DNA from: Branchiostoma floridae
Lineage: Eukaryota > Chordata > Leptocardii > Amphioxiformes > Branchiostomatidae
Assembly: GCF_000003815.2 (NCBI RefSeq)
Contig: NC_049989.1
Location: 12,354,434-12,401,275 of the forward strand
DNA: 46,842 bases
Reading direction: 5' to 3'
Part shown: positions 1 to 9,674 of the stretch, piece by piece
How positions within the stretch are numbered: position 1 is the first letter of the stretch
How the letters are laid out: every line of letters starts with the position of its first letter
The notes under the pieces: model-generated
What the model was told of the DNA's origin: nothing
The model's database searches: none
Seen by the model: the letters and a program-made list of their open reading frames with translations, nothing else
Made by a program: the position numbers and the translations under genes

Positions 1-273
1 GGGATCCATGCTTAACGTACAAACCGATTCAAAATATCTGTCGGTCCCGGCCCCCGTATATCCAATAAAACCAAAAAAGTCTCAACGTTCTGAAAAAGGG
101 ACTCAACGTTCAAGAGACGCAAAGTCGCAGCACAACTCGATCGACACGCCAACTTCGACACTACGTCGTACAACTGGACAGCTCAGTTCGAATAGAAGTC
201 TGTACAGCAGCTGTCCTGACCTGAGCTGTTCAGTGCTGTCCCTACACAACCACACGGAGACAGCCAGTGATAA
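1..273 (+). CDS. Unrecognised basic protein, internal exon, 5' end outside window
   Basis: The reading frame is open from base 2 to 273, so the gene starts upstream of the window. The peptide is rich in Ser, Thr, Lys, Arg and Gln and includes an SSNRSLYSSCPDLSCSVLSL stretch. It looks disordered, with no membrane segment and no domain I recognise. The exon ends ...SerAsp plus AA, followed by a good donor GTGAGT at 274. It joins in phase 2 to the exon at 2380, where AA plus G restores Lys and the frame stays open. The phase match and the clean splice sites are the evidence that these two pieces belong to one gene. The Met codon at base 8 need not be the start. Confidence 0.6.
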
Positions 274-1493
274 GTGAGTATCAAAGAGAGTGGGGAGGGG
301 TGCAGGGATTTGGTTGTATGAGATATAGCGACATTTTGTGCCCCCCTCCCCCTTCCTTACCCTGGCTAAAGAGAATAAACATAAATGAAGAAAAATAGAT
401 AAATGAAGAAGAGATTAGGATGAGACTATATATGTGGAGTATCTTATTTAAACATCAACGACTGTCACTATAGGCCACGTACGTTAAACTTTGTTATTTG
501 TTATGCTACCTGAGGCACATTTTTAAATCCTTGCTTAAACATATCACATGTGATCACATGTGACCCCAGAGGTTAAACAAACTGGTCGGACCAGCAATTA
601 GTGGTCCTTTGTTACTGGCGCTTAAGGCGGTGACAGACTAAGTTACTACCAAAACATGTCATACCCCCTTTTCACCAAATACTGCGACCGGGGTGCGACC
701 ACTGAGCGACAATAGATTTGACAGATTACGTACAAAATTTTTCAATAGTATAATGCTTAAATGAGTGACTCGTGTTTTTTACGCGTTTTCAAGAGTCACT
801 GGAGTACTTATAAGTGACTGATGAACCACTTCAACGTTAACGAATTTTGAACTTAAAATTGATTTTTTTAATGTTTGTTTGTATGGCTGTATCTTTCACA
901 TTCCACACTTTGCATGGTATTCCAACCCTGAAGTCAAGAGTTAAACAAATAGGCCCTTGTTTAATCGTTAATCTCCGTTTTCTTTGGAAAAAACGTTGTT
1001 TTTTTTTTAGCATTAGCTTCATCGTTTTCTTGATAGTGCTTTGTTGTTGGGTTAGGGTTAAGACGCTCTACTAGTAGATGTTCAACTAGCTGAGAGGGGA
1101 GGGGGGCTTATGTCGCTTCTGAAGACCCAAATCTTAATACATATCCACAAGACTAACCAAAAATCCACAAGTAAATCCGCGCCATTTCCTATCATTTGCA
1201 AAAGAAAGGTTACAACAATTTCATGGATCGTTTCACGATTTAAGTACTTGATGGTAACTCAAGAGTGAAATTATTGACAAACAAAGACTTTAAGATTTCT
1301 CCGTACTTTGTGAGAAGTGGTAAATGCATGCCCCGATGAGTACAGCACTCTGAGGTATTAGTAATTAGATCTGATTATAGACTACAAGACAGTCGAGGTC
1401 AGAAGAGAATTGCGAGATATGTGACCTCGAAGAAGGACGTCACTTCTCTGACGTCTGTTATTGTTTTCGCAATATGGCATGTGTACAGTCACG

Positions 1494-1610
1494 TCAATGA
1501 AGGTTAGACATCCAGGTAATAAGATATGCCAAAAATAATAAGTTACTCACGACAAGGAACTGTATATGATTTGGAAACGGTCAGACGTTTCAGATAGTAT
1601 CCACCATTTT
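1494..1610. repeat. Penelope-associated repeat, rearranged copy
   Basis: The left half matches the direct copies at 9303 and 22797 (shared string GACATCCAGGTAATAAGATA). The right half contains GGAAACGGTCAGACGTTTC, the reverse complement of the GAAACGTCTGACC part of those copies. This copy is therefore internally inverted, and no complete ribozyme core is visible in it. Confidence 0.5.
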
Positions 1611-2179
1611 TGCAGTCAGTATATAGTGGTAGGTGCGGCGCTTTGGTATTTGACCTAATAGAGTGGGCAGTGATCAAGGTGGACGATAGATGTCACATCA
1701 TGTCAGGTCTCGTGGTGGGTGAATGAAGACAGAGAAAAGACAGTTATTAGGTCTTTTTATGAACCAAAAAGTACAAAAAACAGTTTTCCATGTGAAATTG
1801 AGTTTGCCTGAGACAAGTGAGATAATAGTTGTTCAGTGCCTTTCACAAGGGCACAACATTAGGGCCTCTTATTTGAACTGAAGGTTTTACTGAGATTCAA
1901 GTAATGTTTGTTATGTAAGCAGAGTAAGAGAGTATGTCGTGAATACTCGGTCTGCTAATCATAATATATGCATATACAATTTTCCTTCAACCCAATTCCA
2001 TCTGTGATAGAAGGAGAAAGTAGACCTATCACTTACAACCAGAGACTCGTTTTCGTCCAAGTCTCGCACATTCCCGCCAGATTTTATTCTCGTGAGATCA
2101 GATTGCGTTTAAAAGGAACCTATTGCTACGAATCCCTGCATAATTAGAAAATGACAGGTCATGAAAATTCGTTCACTTG

Positions 2180-2290
2180 GCCCTATTTATTCATCATCGG
2201 TCGGCTGCGGCGCAGGCGACTGTAAGTTTCTTCCAAGACCTTCTGTCGGCAGCTAGATGGCGAATCTGCTTTACAGTCATATGGTCATTG
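2180..2290 (-). pseudogene. LINE reverse-transcriptase C-terminal relic
   Basis: On the - strand the peptide IRHLAADRRSWKKLTVACAA is followed at once by tandem stop codons and AATAAATAGG. The pattern of LA-DR-W-L followed by a stop is typical of the very C-terminus of non-LTR reverse transcriptases. It is short and lies inside a host intron. The LINE clade cannot be decided. Confidence 0.4.
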
Positions 2291-2379
2291 TCAATATGGC
2301 TATTTATCAATATCAAACATTTGTCAACCGTTTTGAGTGAATGTGTGTGTTGAAATATTGCATCTATCCCTTTTGGCAG

Positions 2380-3391
2380 GTTCGGAACAGATGGAGGGAA
2401 TGAGGAGATGTTGTCGAAATTCGACAAGCATCTCGAAGACTGGTGCGCTCGCTATCTCAACAAGGATGACACCAAAAAGAAGCAGAAGGATTCTTCAGAA
2501 GATCAGGCAAAGAAAAACACTTATCCACAGGTTGTCAAGAAACGCCCACCTAAAGACGTGGTAGACGGCAATGACAAAAGAGCCGACAACAGAGTAGACC
2601 ATCGAAACATCGAGCAAAATCAGCAACCACAACAAAGAAAACCTCAAGAACATAGAAAATCGTTGGATGTAGACAAGCAGAAAAACAGTGAACACTCGAC
2701 AAGGTTGTCAAATCCTAACAGCCCTTCTCCACAACGCAGGGTCAAACGGTCAAATAATCATCCCAAAAATGCCGGCAACGGCAACGGGCACACTCTAAAA
2801 CCCAACAGCATTCAACGGGAACCCAGCGGCGGCTCAACTCAAAGACTGTACCAACTCAGACGTTCGGGGGATGAGAGCAACGGTGAAAGGTCCCACAGAA
2901 CACACGTGCATGAGAAACCGAGCAGTCGACGCAGTGTCAGGGGTTTAAGAAACGGGAACAACCACTCAAAAGACAAGCCAAGAAATAAAAAAGGAACGTC
3001 TTACGACGGAGACGTTGATACTTCCATTGACCGCCGTGAATCACTTCCTAAGCAAAATGTTGGCGAACATGGCAAAATTCGTCAAGCGGTCGAACGTCAT
3101 CGGGAACGCGTCCACCACATGAGGGACAAAATCGACAGCACTGCCCACCAAATGGTAGACAGACATAAAGAACGCGCTCATCACATTAAAGATCGCATAG
3201 ACAGCTCTGCACAACACGTGGTAGAACGCCACAGAGAACGTAGACATCACATGAAGGATCGAATTGTGAGCAAGAGAGATCATATAAAGGAGCGAGTAAG
3301 GGAACACTCTTCTGACGGGTCTAAGGGACGGAAGAAACGCTCTAACAGCCAAGGAACCAACAGTTCCAACAGCAACAAGCAAAAAAGGTAA
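2380..3391 (+). CDS. Unrecognised basic protein, large exon with 22-residue repeats
   Basis: The exon starts after TTTTGGCAG and reads K-FGTDGG-NEEMLSKFDKHLEDWCARYLNKDD, then a long Lys/Arg/Asn/His/Ser-rich segment. Near the C-terminus are three tandem 22-residue units, each 66 bases with no indels (3089-3154, 3155-3220, 3221-3286). The pattern is V-[ED]-R-H-[RK]-E-R-x-H-H-[MI]-[RK]-D-[RK]-I-x-S, followed by a partial fourth unit. This suggests a charged amphipathic helix. The frame reaches TAA at 3389-3391. That stop overlaps an AG/GTAACG donor at 3387/3388, so the transcript could either stop here or splice on to 4017. I do not recognise the family. A nuclear or RNA-binding role would be only a guess from composition. 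Confidence 0.65.
3089..3286 (+). repeat. Three in-frame 66-bp coding repeats (22 residues each)
   Basis: The three units are equal in length at 66 bases. They keep the E-R and H-H-[MI]-[RK]-D-[RK]-I core but differ at many codon positions, so they are not a recent slippage product. The last unit changes to IVSKRDHI. Confidence 0.85.
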
Positions 3392-4016
3392 CGATAAGCT
3401 GTGTTTTCTTACATGAATTGGCATGCCAGTTAGGCCATGTTGATGTTGCTATGTGAATGGCATCCTCTGGGAGCTCTCTAACTTGTGAGGGTGCGAATAA
3501 AAAATGGTTGGCCAAAAAAGTGCCTTCATCACGAAATTTGAGTGGTCATGAATGCTTGGAAAATGACATCATGGTAAATTGAACTATAAGATTCTTCATT
3601 TTTGTTTCGCATCTTCTTCACTTACCTTGGAATTGACCTTGGCATTCTACCTTTTTGCAAGTTCTTTGCACGATTTACAACAAGGTTGAAAACTTTTTTA
3701 TTGGCTCAAATCTTGTATTTGATTGTCTGTACCCCCCCCCCCCAAAATACAATACAGCATTTAATGAAATAGAAAAGTGCTATCGCGTTTTTGCACAAGT
3801 GAGAGAATTCTTAATAATTAGATGAAAGAATACAATGCCTCTGTGCCAACCAATGTCATGTCTAAAAGCAGTTTTCAAATGAAATCCTTTTTTTTTTTTT
3901 TACTTTTCACAGCACAGAAGTTATAGCACTGTGACATGAATGTCATCATTTTAATTAAAAGTGTTTCATTTTTTTACATAGCTTTCCAAGTAACCACATC
4001 TCTTTTTTTCTTATAG

Positions 4017-4197
4017 TAACTTCGTTCGGAGGAACACTACGGGAACCACTCCTTCCCTCCTCAGCTCGAGGCCGGGAGGTCTGGGAAAATCCGGCGGTGG
4101 TCCATCCCTGATGAGCCGCCTGGCGCCCTCCCCACTCACCATCCTCTCAGCCTCCAGTAGCAGTCTGCAGCTTCTGCAAAAGACCCTTACCTCATAG
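4017..4197 (+). CDS. Possible 3' terminal exon of the basic-protein gene
   Basis: A pyrimidine-rich acceptor (CTTTTTTTCTTATAG) precedes 4017. If the donor at 3388 is used, AG plus T makes Ser, and the frame runs 59 codons to TAG at 4195-4197 with no stop. The peptide is Ser-, Pro-, Gly- and Leu-rich. Third positions are GC-rich, as in the other host exons here. The alternative is that the gene ends at 3389 and this is intergenic. A transcript would settle it. Confidence 0.4.
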
Positions 4198-4239
4198 CAT
4201 CCGGATAAAGTTGAACTGCAATTTTCAGCCCAAAAGATG

Positions 4240-4640
4240 CTTAACCCAAATTTTTGACTGGGGATCAATATCTTAACCCTTATCCATACTGCTTCTTTAA
4301 TCCGTCTGTTGTCTTCTCGATCAATAACCTTGGCCCCCTCCCAGACTTTTGGGACCAGACTTGAGGAACACAAGAAAGAGGCCGACAACTTGAACACTAC
4401 CAAAATCTACTAGATCCCTGAAAAGACAAGCACAGAAAGAAGACAAGAAATCCGCAGTCACGGACCATGTTGCTAGGAAGAACTGTGTTATTCACTGGGA
4501 GTGGGCCAAGGTTATTGATCGAGAAGACAACAGACGGAGCCGTTGGATTAAAGAAGCAGTCTGGATAAGGAAGTCCACCCCATGGCCAGTGATGAACCGG
4601 GACGAAGGGGGATACAAGCTGAGCCACGTTTGGGATAGTG
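4240..4640. pseudogene. Inverted pair of Penelope-like element fragments
   Basis: About 4274-4352 on the - strand encodes GAKVIDREDNRR then IKEAVWIR. About 4424-4705 on the + strand encodes the same block in one open frame: ...VTDHVARKNC-IHWEWAKVIDREDNRR, then RWIKEAVWIRK and NRDEGGYKLSHVW, ending at TAG near 4707. This sequence type is typical of the end of the GIY-YIG endonuclease region of Penelope-like retroelements. The two fragments face each other, so the locus is a partial palindrome. Neither has a reverse-transcriptase domain. Confidence 0.55.
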
Positions 4641-4699
4641 TTCTTCTCGACACAAAAGCGCCACCTACATCGACTACATATAGCGGCGAGAAGCAGAAC

Positions 4700-4770
4700 T
4701 CCAGTTAGAAGCTGTGAGGAAGATGTCTGACAGACATCGAAACGTCAGCAGGTGAGAAAAACTGGTCGTG
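4700..4770 (+). other. Penelope 3' tail with decayed hammerhead-like motif
   Basis: Downstream of the Penelope-like stop codon are CTGTGA, a perfect 7-bp hairpin (GATGTCT/AGACATC at 4722-4738) and GAAACGTC at 4739-4746. This order resembles a hammerhead ribozyme core, but the CTGANGA box lacks a base and no helix I pairing is visible. I read it as a decayed copy. Confidence 0.35.
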
Positions 4771-5510
4771 TAAAAGAAAATTCCGGTGTCCTGTTCTGTG
4801 TCCATGATTCATGGAGCTTTTTTCTGTAGCTTTTGAGCTAGAGGAATCAAAGAAGCCATCTACATCGGATTTTTACAACCATCTCTAAACACAGACGAAG
4901 GGCGTCATAGATTTTCTGTGACCAACTTATGGTCCACTGCTCACGGAGTCACGTGTGCTATCTGCATAACGAAACGCCAGAGAAGCAGTGGATTGTCCAT
5001 TAATTGACAGACCGGATTCGATTAGTCAAAAACATGTGTAAGTCGACTTTTGGTGTCGGAAATTATAACAATTCAACTGTATTCAGGATGACTTCTGCCA
5101 AATACAAATGAACTTTCAAGTTATCATTATTATAGCATCCGGTTAACGCTGTGCACAGTATACCATCATAATCATGATAGCAATTGTTCTACTTATTACT
5201 CTATAAGATAGTCATAGGTTAAGGATATAGAGTGAAGCCTGCTCAGCTAATCCAAGATTACCAGGAAGGGGTTGTCTCTGTGACCAGTATAGATAAGTCA
5301 CGTAAAGTTACATTGTAGGTAAAGCCCCAGTTACAACGTACATAACCTCCGTATATGCAGTTTAAACCGTAAACCGGGCTATTAGCTTTTGCATGTATTT
5401 TGCTAAGTTCTTAATATGTGGATTGAATATACAAAACAAATAAACTGGTGCATTTTGTGAAACTTTTCTTATCGTCATATTTATAATAGTCGCCCTTATT
5501 GACGTATATT
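4771..5510. other. Intergenic, no feature assigned
   Basis: AT-rich sequence with no convincing gene, RNA or repeat boundary. Confidence 0.5.
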
Positions 5511-5766
5511 AAGGTACACTCTCACTGCACTTGTGTCAAGCTTGCGTCACTGCGGGGTTCGTTCAATGCGTCACTGTTTTGTTACTTTCTCCTATTTTTT
5601 TATAACTTAGATATTGCGTAATACGTGAAAGTGTGACTTAGAAGACGACCAAATACTAGTATACAAAAAGTAAGAAAATTCCTTCTTTATCTCTGAAATT
5701 CGTTGAGTATCTTTTGAACCCCGCAGTGACGCAAGCTTGACGCAAGTGTAGTGAGAGTGCACATTT
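5511..5766. mobile_element. MITE family A, copy 1
   Basis: Terminal inverted repeats of about 50 bp surround an AT-rich core. The left end reads GGTACACTCTCACTGCACTT and the right end is its near reverse complement. The core has ATATTGCGTAATACGT and GACTTAGAAGACGAC, also found in other copies. It has no ORF and is non-autonomous. Confidence 0.8.
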
Positions 5767-6058
5767 AGCTTGAATTTATTAGCTCAAGGACCCCGGCCCC
5801 TTACAGTTTATTTAACCTATAGCTAAGTACTTGTTTTCTTTAATGTTCCAAGTGATGTTGGAACAACGGATCACCTTTGAGTATCCGTTAAAAGGACAGG
5901 AAATCTCTGATGAGCCGGCCTTTCCAGGACCCCAACGCCCCCTTTTTGCAAACAAGTGTTCAGTGCGATTATCTGTAATCTGTCGACATGATATGTAATC
6001 TACGTATCAGAAAATTATTTGCGACATATATTTTATATAGTCGGCTAAGCATTTGCGT

Positions 6059-6299
6059 GAGGTGGTATCTCATTGCACTTGGGGCACCGGTGCGGCACTG
6101 TGGGGTTCGAAAGGTGACTCAACAAATTTCAGAGATGTTTCTTACGTTTTGTGTCTTTAGTTGTCTTCTAAGTCATACTTTTACGCATTATGCAATATCT
6201 AAATCATAAAACAAATCGGGAAAATAACACAGTACCCCTTAGTGAACCAACCCCGCAGTGCTGCACCGGTGCCCCAAGTGCACTGAGATACCACCTTTA
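6059..6299. mobile_element. MITE family A, copy 2
   Basis: Ends read GGTGGTATCTCATTGCACTT and the reverse complement at 6280-6297. The subterminal part reads GGGGCACCGGTGCGGCACTG, whereas copies 1 and 4 have a TCAAGCTTGCGTCACTG version, so the family has at least two TIR subtypes. Confidence 0.8.
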
Positions 6300-6800
6300 T
6301 GAAGCCCACATGAGCAAATGAAAATGGCCTTGCACTGAAGAGCACAAAGGGATAACATTACTCAAGGACGTTACATTAGGCCATACAACGTCCTCGGCCT
6401 TGCTTTAATGTGGGTTGCAGTTATGCCACTGATGTAAGTTTACAATAAATTACGAATGGATTAAAAAAGGATTTGCTGTAATGAAAGGCCCAGGCGTCAC
6501 AAGCACAAAGTTTTCAACGTTTTTTAGCTAAAAAAATAGCTCCTGCAGTTCTAAATATAGATACTAGGAGGTCCAACCCTAGCCACCCACTCTCTGCTCC
6601 AATAGCTATCTACCAATCAAAATTGATGTAAACAAAGAATGTACAAAACTGAAGGTATCAGAACCGGGCATTCGGCTGCAGTGCCGTAACAAGCCACCGG
6701 GAGGTCAAAAATCTAATTCCAATTTTAAGGCCTTATTAATACCTACCCGCGTACTAAATATCAATAAAATCCATTTAGGCCCTATCAGGTTCTGCTTTCC
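6300..6800. other. Intergenic, no feature assigned
   Basis: No coding or repeat signal that I can support. Confidence 0.4.
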
Positions 6801-6802
6801 AT

Positions 6803-6858
6803 AAACATACAAACATACATAAATACATACATACATAAATACATACATACAAACAAAT
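6803..6858 (+). repeat. (CATA)n microsatellite, imperfect
   Basis: Runs of CATA, interrupted by AATA and CAAA units. Confidence 0.9.
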
Positions 6859-7194
6859 GCTACAAGAAGTATAACTTTCTTGGCGAAGGCAATACATAAA
6901 ATTGAAACCAGAACCGTGACTAGTCAAAAGGCTAGTGAATCTCTGTAGTAGACATCACACTACTCTCAGGTGGTGTCGTTGAATTTCAAGTGCGCCAGAC
7001 ATGGTCCTTTTCACAGGATTAGTCCCGGTACTTGAAAAATATTTCTGAGGACTAAAAGGTGACAACAGAGCCTAAGTGAAGAGTCCGAGTCGTGCGTCAG
7101 TACTTTAAGAGAGCTTCGGAAAGCCCTTTGCGACTGTAAACACAGTTTCAGACGCAAGGCTGGCAGATATTACGAGCAGTACTTTAGCAGTAAA

Positions 7195-7390
7195 ACATTT
7201 GCAGTTAGCTTTCTGGGCTGGGATGTCTGCGTTGGAATCAGAATCAGCAGGTCCTGAGTTCGATCTTCGCCATACCCCTGTCCCCATGACGGTGGAGTGA
7301 CGCCCACCGAGCCTCACGGCTAATCTGACTAAAGGTGCCAAACACACCTACGGATTTGGTGCTGCCAGTGTGTCAACATCTGCACACTTG
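7195..7390 (+). repeat. Possible tRNA-derived SINE fragment
   Basis: TTAGCTTTCTGGGCTGGG (box A-like) is followed about 45 bases later by TGAGTTCGATCTTCG (box B-like). After that comes a non-tRNA body with no ORF. The spacing suits an RNA polymerase III promoter. Only one copy is seen in the window, so the call is weak. Confidence 0.3.
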
Positions 7391-7779
7391 CCACTAAGAC
7401 CCGTGAATTTCTTTTTTTTTCTGCGGGCTTCAATCATTATTGCCGTAAAAAATGGGTAAAATGCAAAGATGTCGTCTGCAGGTGGAGTGGTGGGAGGTAG
7501 CGTGAGGCCTCGAGGAGCGCGAGTCTGGAAGCAAAGCTGATGGACTCAGATCAGGTAGGTACATAGTTACGGCTGAATCATTTCATACTTCTTTAGATCC
7601 GCTGGTAAAACACGGGACTAAACATCCAGACCATTCTTTTCCAGGCTTAGTTTGTCTGATGTTTGCCTTCAGTAAGACTCTGAGACAATCGTCGCCATTT
7701 CAATGATGTTTATGTAAAAATTCATATTTCTCATGCAATTAGATAAACCATACATTATTGATTCCATATGTCCTTATGT

Positions 7780-7944
7780 TTATAACTGTTTTTAAGAAGC
7801 GAGAAGAAGTTGAACTTGTAAATACTAGAATGTATTAGCACATTTAGAGGTGATAAGATACCTTTTTCTTATATCAAAATTGTACCTTATCACTAGCGTT
7901 ACGACCTGTACTACTACAATAAAGGTCATTCATTCATTCATTAT
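7780..7944 (+). repeat. LINE 3' end, + strand, (ATTC)n tail
   Basis: The sequence ends AATAAAGGTCATTCATTCAT, a short-repeat tail typical of CR1/L2-group LINE 3' ends. The 5' boundary is not defined. Confidence 0.5.
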
Positions 7945-8490
7945 AATGCCAATCTAAAAAGAGGGACCAAGGGCGCTGTGGCCCCATGCCCTGACCATGT
8001 GCCCCCTTACCCTGGAGAGCAGGTCCTCTGGCAAGCATAAATTCATCGATCAGGGATGCTATTGGGTGACATGTGGTCTAGAGAAGGCAAAAATCAATGT
8101 TGTAACTGGCAGGGATGGGTCGCGTCAGCCATCACCCTCTTAAGTTTACGCACAAAAACCTCTCTCCGCAACTGCACGGTTATTAGTAGCTGATTGGAAG
8201 GAATTCCAATCATTCTACAGCAGGTCTTTTGTACCCTCTCCATCTTAGCCTACAAACAGCGCAGCATTCCTCTCCACACCGGTACTCCAGTACTGGGCAT
8301 ACTCCAGTGCTGGACGAAGGAATGTCTTGTAGATTTGTAAAAGATACCCTCCTGCACAGGGTTGGCAATGTGACGACATCAACCCTGCCTTTCCGGCCTC
8401 AGATAAGCGGTGTTGGGGGCGTAGTCACTGACCAACTATCAGCCAATCTGAGAAATGCCTTCTTATTGTCCAAAGGCGCCATATAAGACA
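7945..8490 (-). pseudogene. Antisense LINE reverse-transcriptase fragment, decayed
   Basis: Read on the - strand, 8210-8360 resembles the post-RT region of CR1/L2-type elements (LVRPALEYA-like, then KMERVQKTCCRMI), with frameshifts and stops. It abuts the tail of the + strand LINE end, so the two fragments meet head-on by their 3' sides. Confidence 0.4.
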
Positions 8491-9296
8491 TATTGATATT
8501 CAAGAGCAAGATGACTGTACAGGTATAACATGTAACCAAGGAGGTTGAATATGGGACTTTTCAGCCTCCTTGATGTAACAGTTCTTGTTTATCAGTTATC
8601 TTGTTTACCAATTTTAGATTTGTCGTATCTGTGTGCACGTGTAAAGGGCAACCACGGCACCACCGAATGTACTGACCGAACATACGAAGAAACCGCTATC
8701 ATCTAACAAAAATAAGTCTTGTGAGAGTGAAACTTTAGGGCTAATGCCAAGGACGAGTGGTCAGAGATATATTCAGCGCTAACATGAAACGGTAATTAAA
8801 TCAATTAAAGCAATTAGCAATATTCACTCCAGTTAACGCAAGGATATTGCACAAAATCAAAACCATGGAAACCAATTAACGGTGGTTGATAAAGACAAAT
8901 GAAAGCATGCAGCGGCAGCCTAAAATTGTACAAAGGTTGCCTTTTAGGCGTATATTACTGGGACATAGGAAATTTGATTGTGTGTTTCTGAATATACGCT
9001 CCTGATAAGATAGAATAATATTGGTGAACACGTAGGGATTCCATTTTTGTTTAGATTTTGGGCAGCTGAAGTGAGCAACCAAGTCTTTTTGATATCCTTG
9101 ATCCAACAAATATGTCTAAGAAATTTGAAATGTATCAATGAAAGCACTTGTATTTTCATAGTCATATTACAGTTATATGTACGCATTTACATTGTACAAA
9201 CAGATAGATGTGTATCTATAGACTGTACTATGAAATACAATGTTTACTACATATTCTTGCATAAGCTGTAAAAGCCTTGAATGTATGAAATATGGA
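8491..9296. other. Intergenic, no feature assigned
   Basis: AT-rich; short open frames on both strands have no recognisable features. Confidence 0.4.
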
Positions 9297-9437
9297 AAGT
9301 CTGTGAAGGTTAGACATCCAGGTAATAAGATATGCCAAAAAGCAGTTACTGACGAAAACTGGTGGACTCCAGTTGAAACGTCTGACCGTTTCCAAAATCA
9401 TATCCAGTTGCTTGAGTAACTGTTTTTTGGGCATATG
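9297..9437 (+). repeat. Penelope-associated repeat with hammerhead motif
   Basis: Shares AGACATCCAGGTAATAAGAT and GAAACGTCTGACCGT with the copy at 22797. Outside the ribozyme-like core, CAGTTACT at 9343 can pair with AGTAACTG at 9414, giving a long-range stem. Confidence 0.6.
9343..9388 (+). ncRNA. Candidate hammerhead ribozyme
   Basis: In order: helix I strand GTTA (9345-9348), core CTGACGA (9349-9355), helix II AACTGG/CCAGTT (9357-9362 with 9369-9374), GAAAC (9375-9379), GTC (9380-9382), and helix I return strand TGAC (9383-9386). Helix III would be the loopless ACGU, a minimal form. Cleavage would be expected after C9382. Hammerhead motifs are known from Penelope-like elements. The second copy at 22845 has the same order and spacing with different helix II bases. 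Confidence 0.55.
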
Positions 9438-9674
9438 GAAAGTCTGTTTTTGATTTTAGCATTCAGATGCCAGGTCGTACATTTCATGATGTCCCCTGCC
9501 ATGTTCTATACCCCTCACCAAGGTTTGGAAAAAAGCTATGGTCGGCAGGGGTTTGCTAGAGTAGCTTGGGAAACATAACAGTTTTTCTTTTAGCCATTAT
9601 TCTCAAGTCACTGCACTTACAAATCCTTCAAAGCAGTTGTGTTACCTAAGGCACCGGATATTATGCCTTTTTTG

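Larger units (their letters stand above)
274..2379 (+). other. Intron of the basic-protein gene, with repeat scraps
   Basis: GTGAGT opens the intron and a TTTTGGCAG acceptor closes it. It is AT-rich. The parts I can assign are a Penelope-associated repeat at 1494-1610 and the C-terminal end of an antisense LINE at 2180-2290. Nothing else could be assigned. Confidence 0.5.

Noticed and set aside
1494-1610. A third intact ribozyme copy
   Set aside because: The GAAACGTC part is inverted relative to the rest, and no CTGANGA box stands before it on that strand.
3041-3424. 127-codon - strand open frame with hydrophobic stretches
   Set aside because: It is the antisense of the His/Arg-rich repeats, and the hydrophobic look comes from reading those codons backwards.
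4700-4770. Functional hammerhead ribozyme
   Set aside because: The CTGANGA box reads CTGTGA with a missing base and helix I does not pair. Kept only as a decayed motif.
5905-5930. CTGATGAG as a ribozyme core
   Set aside because: No GAAAC and no helix II follow it.
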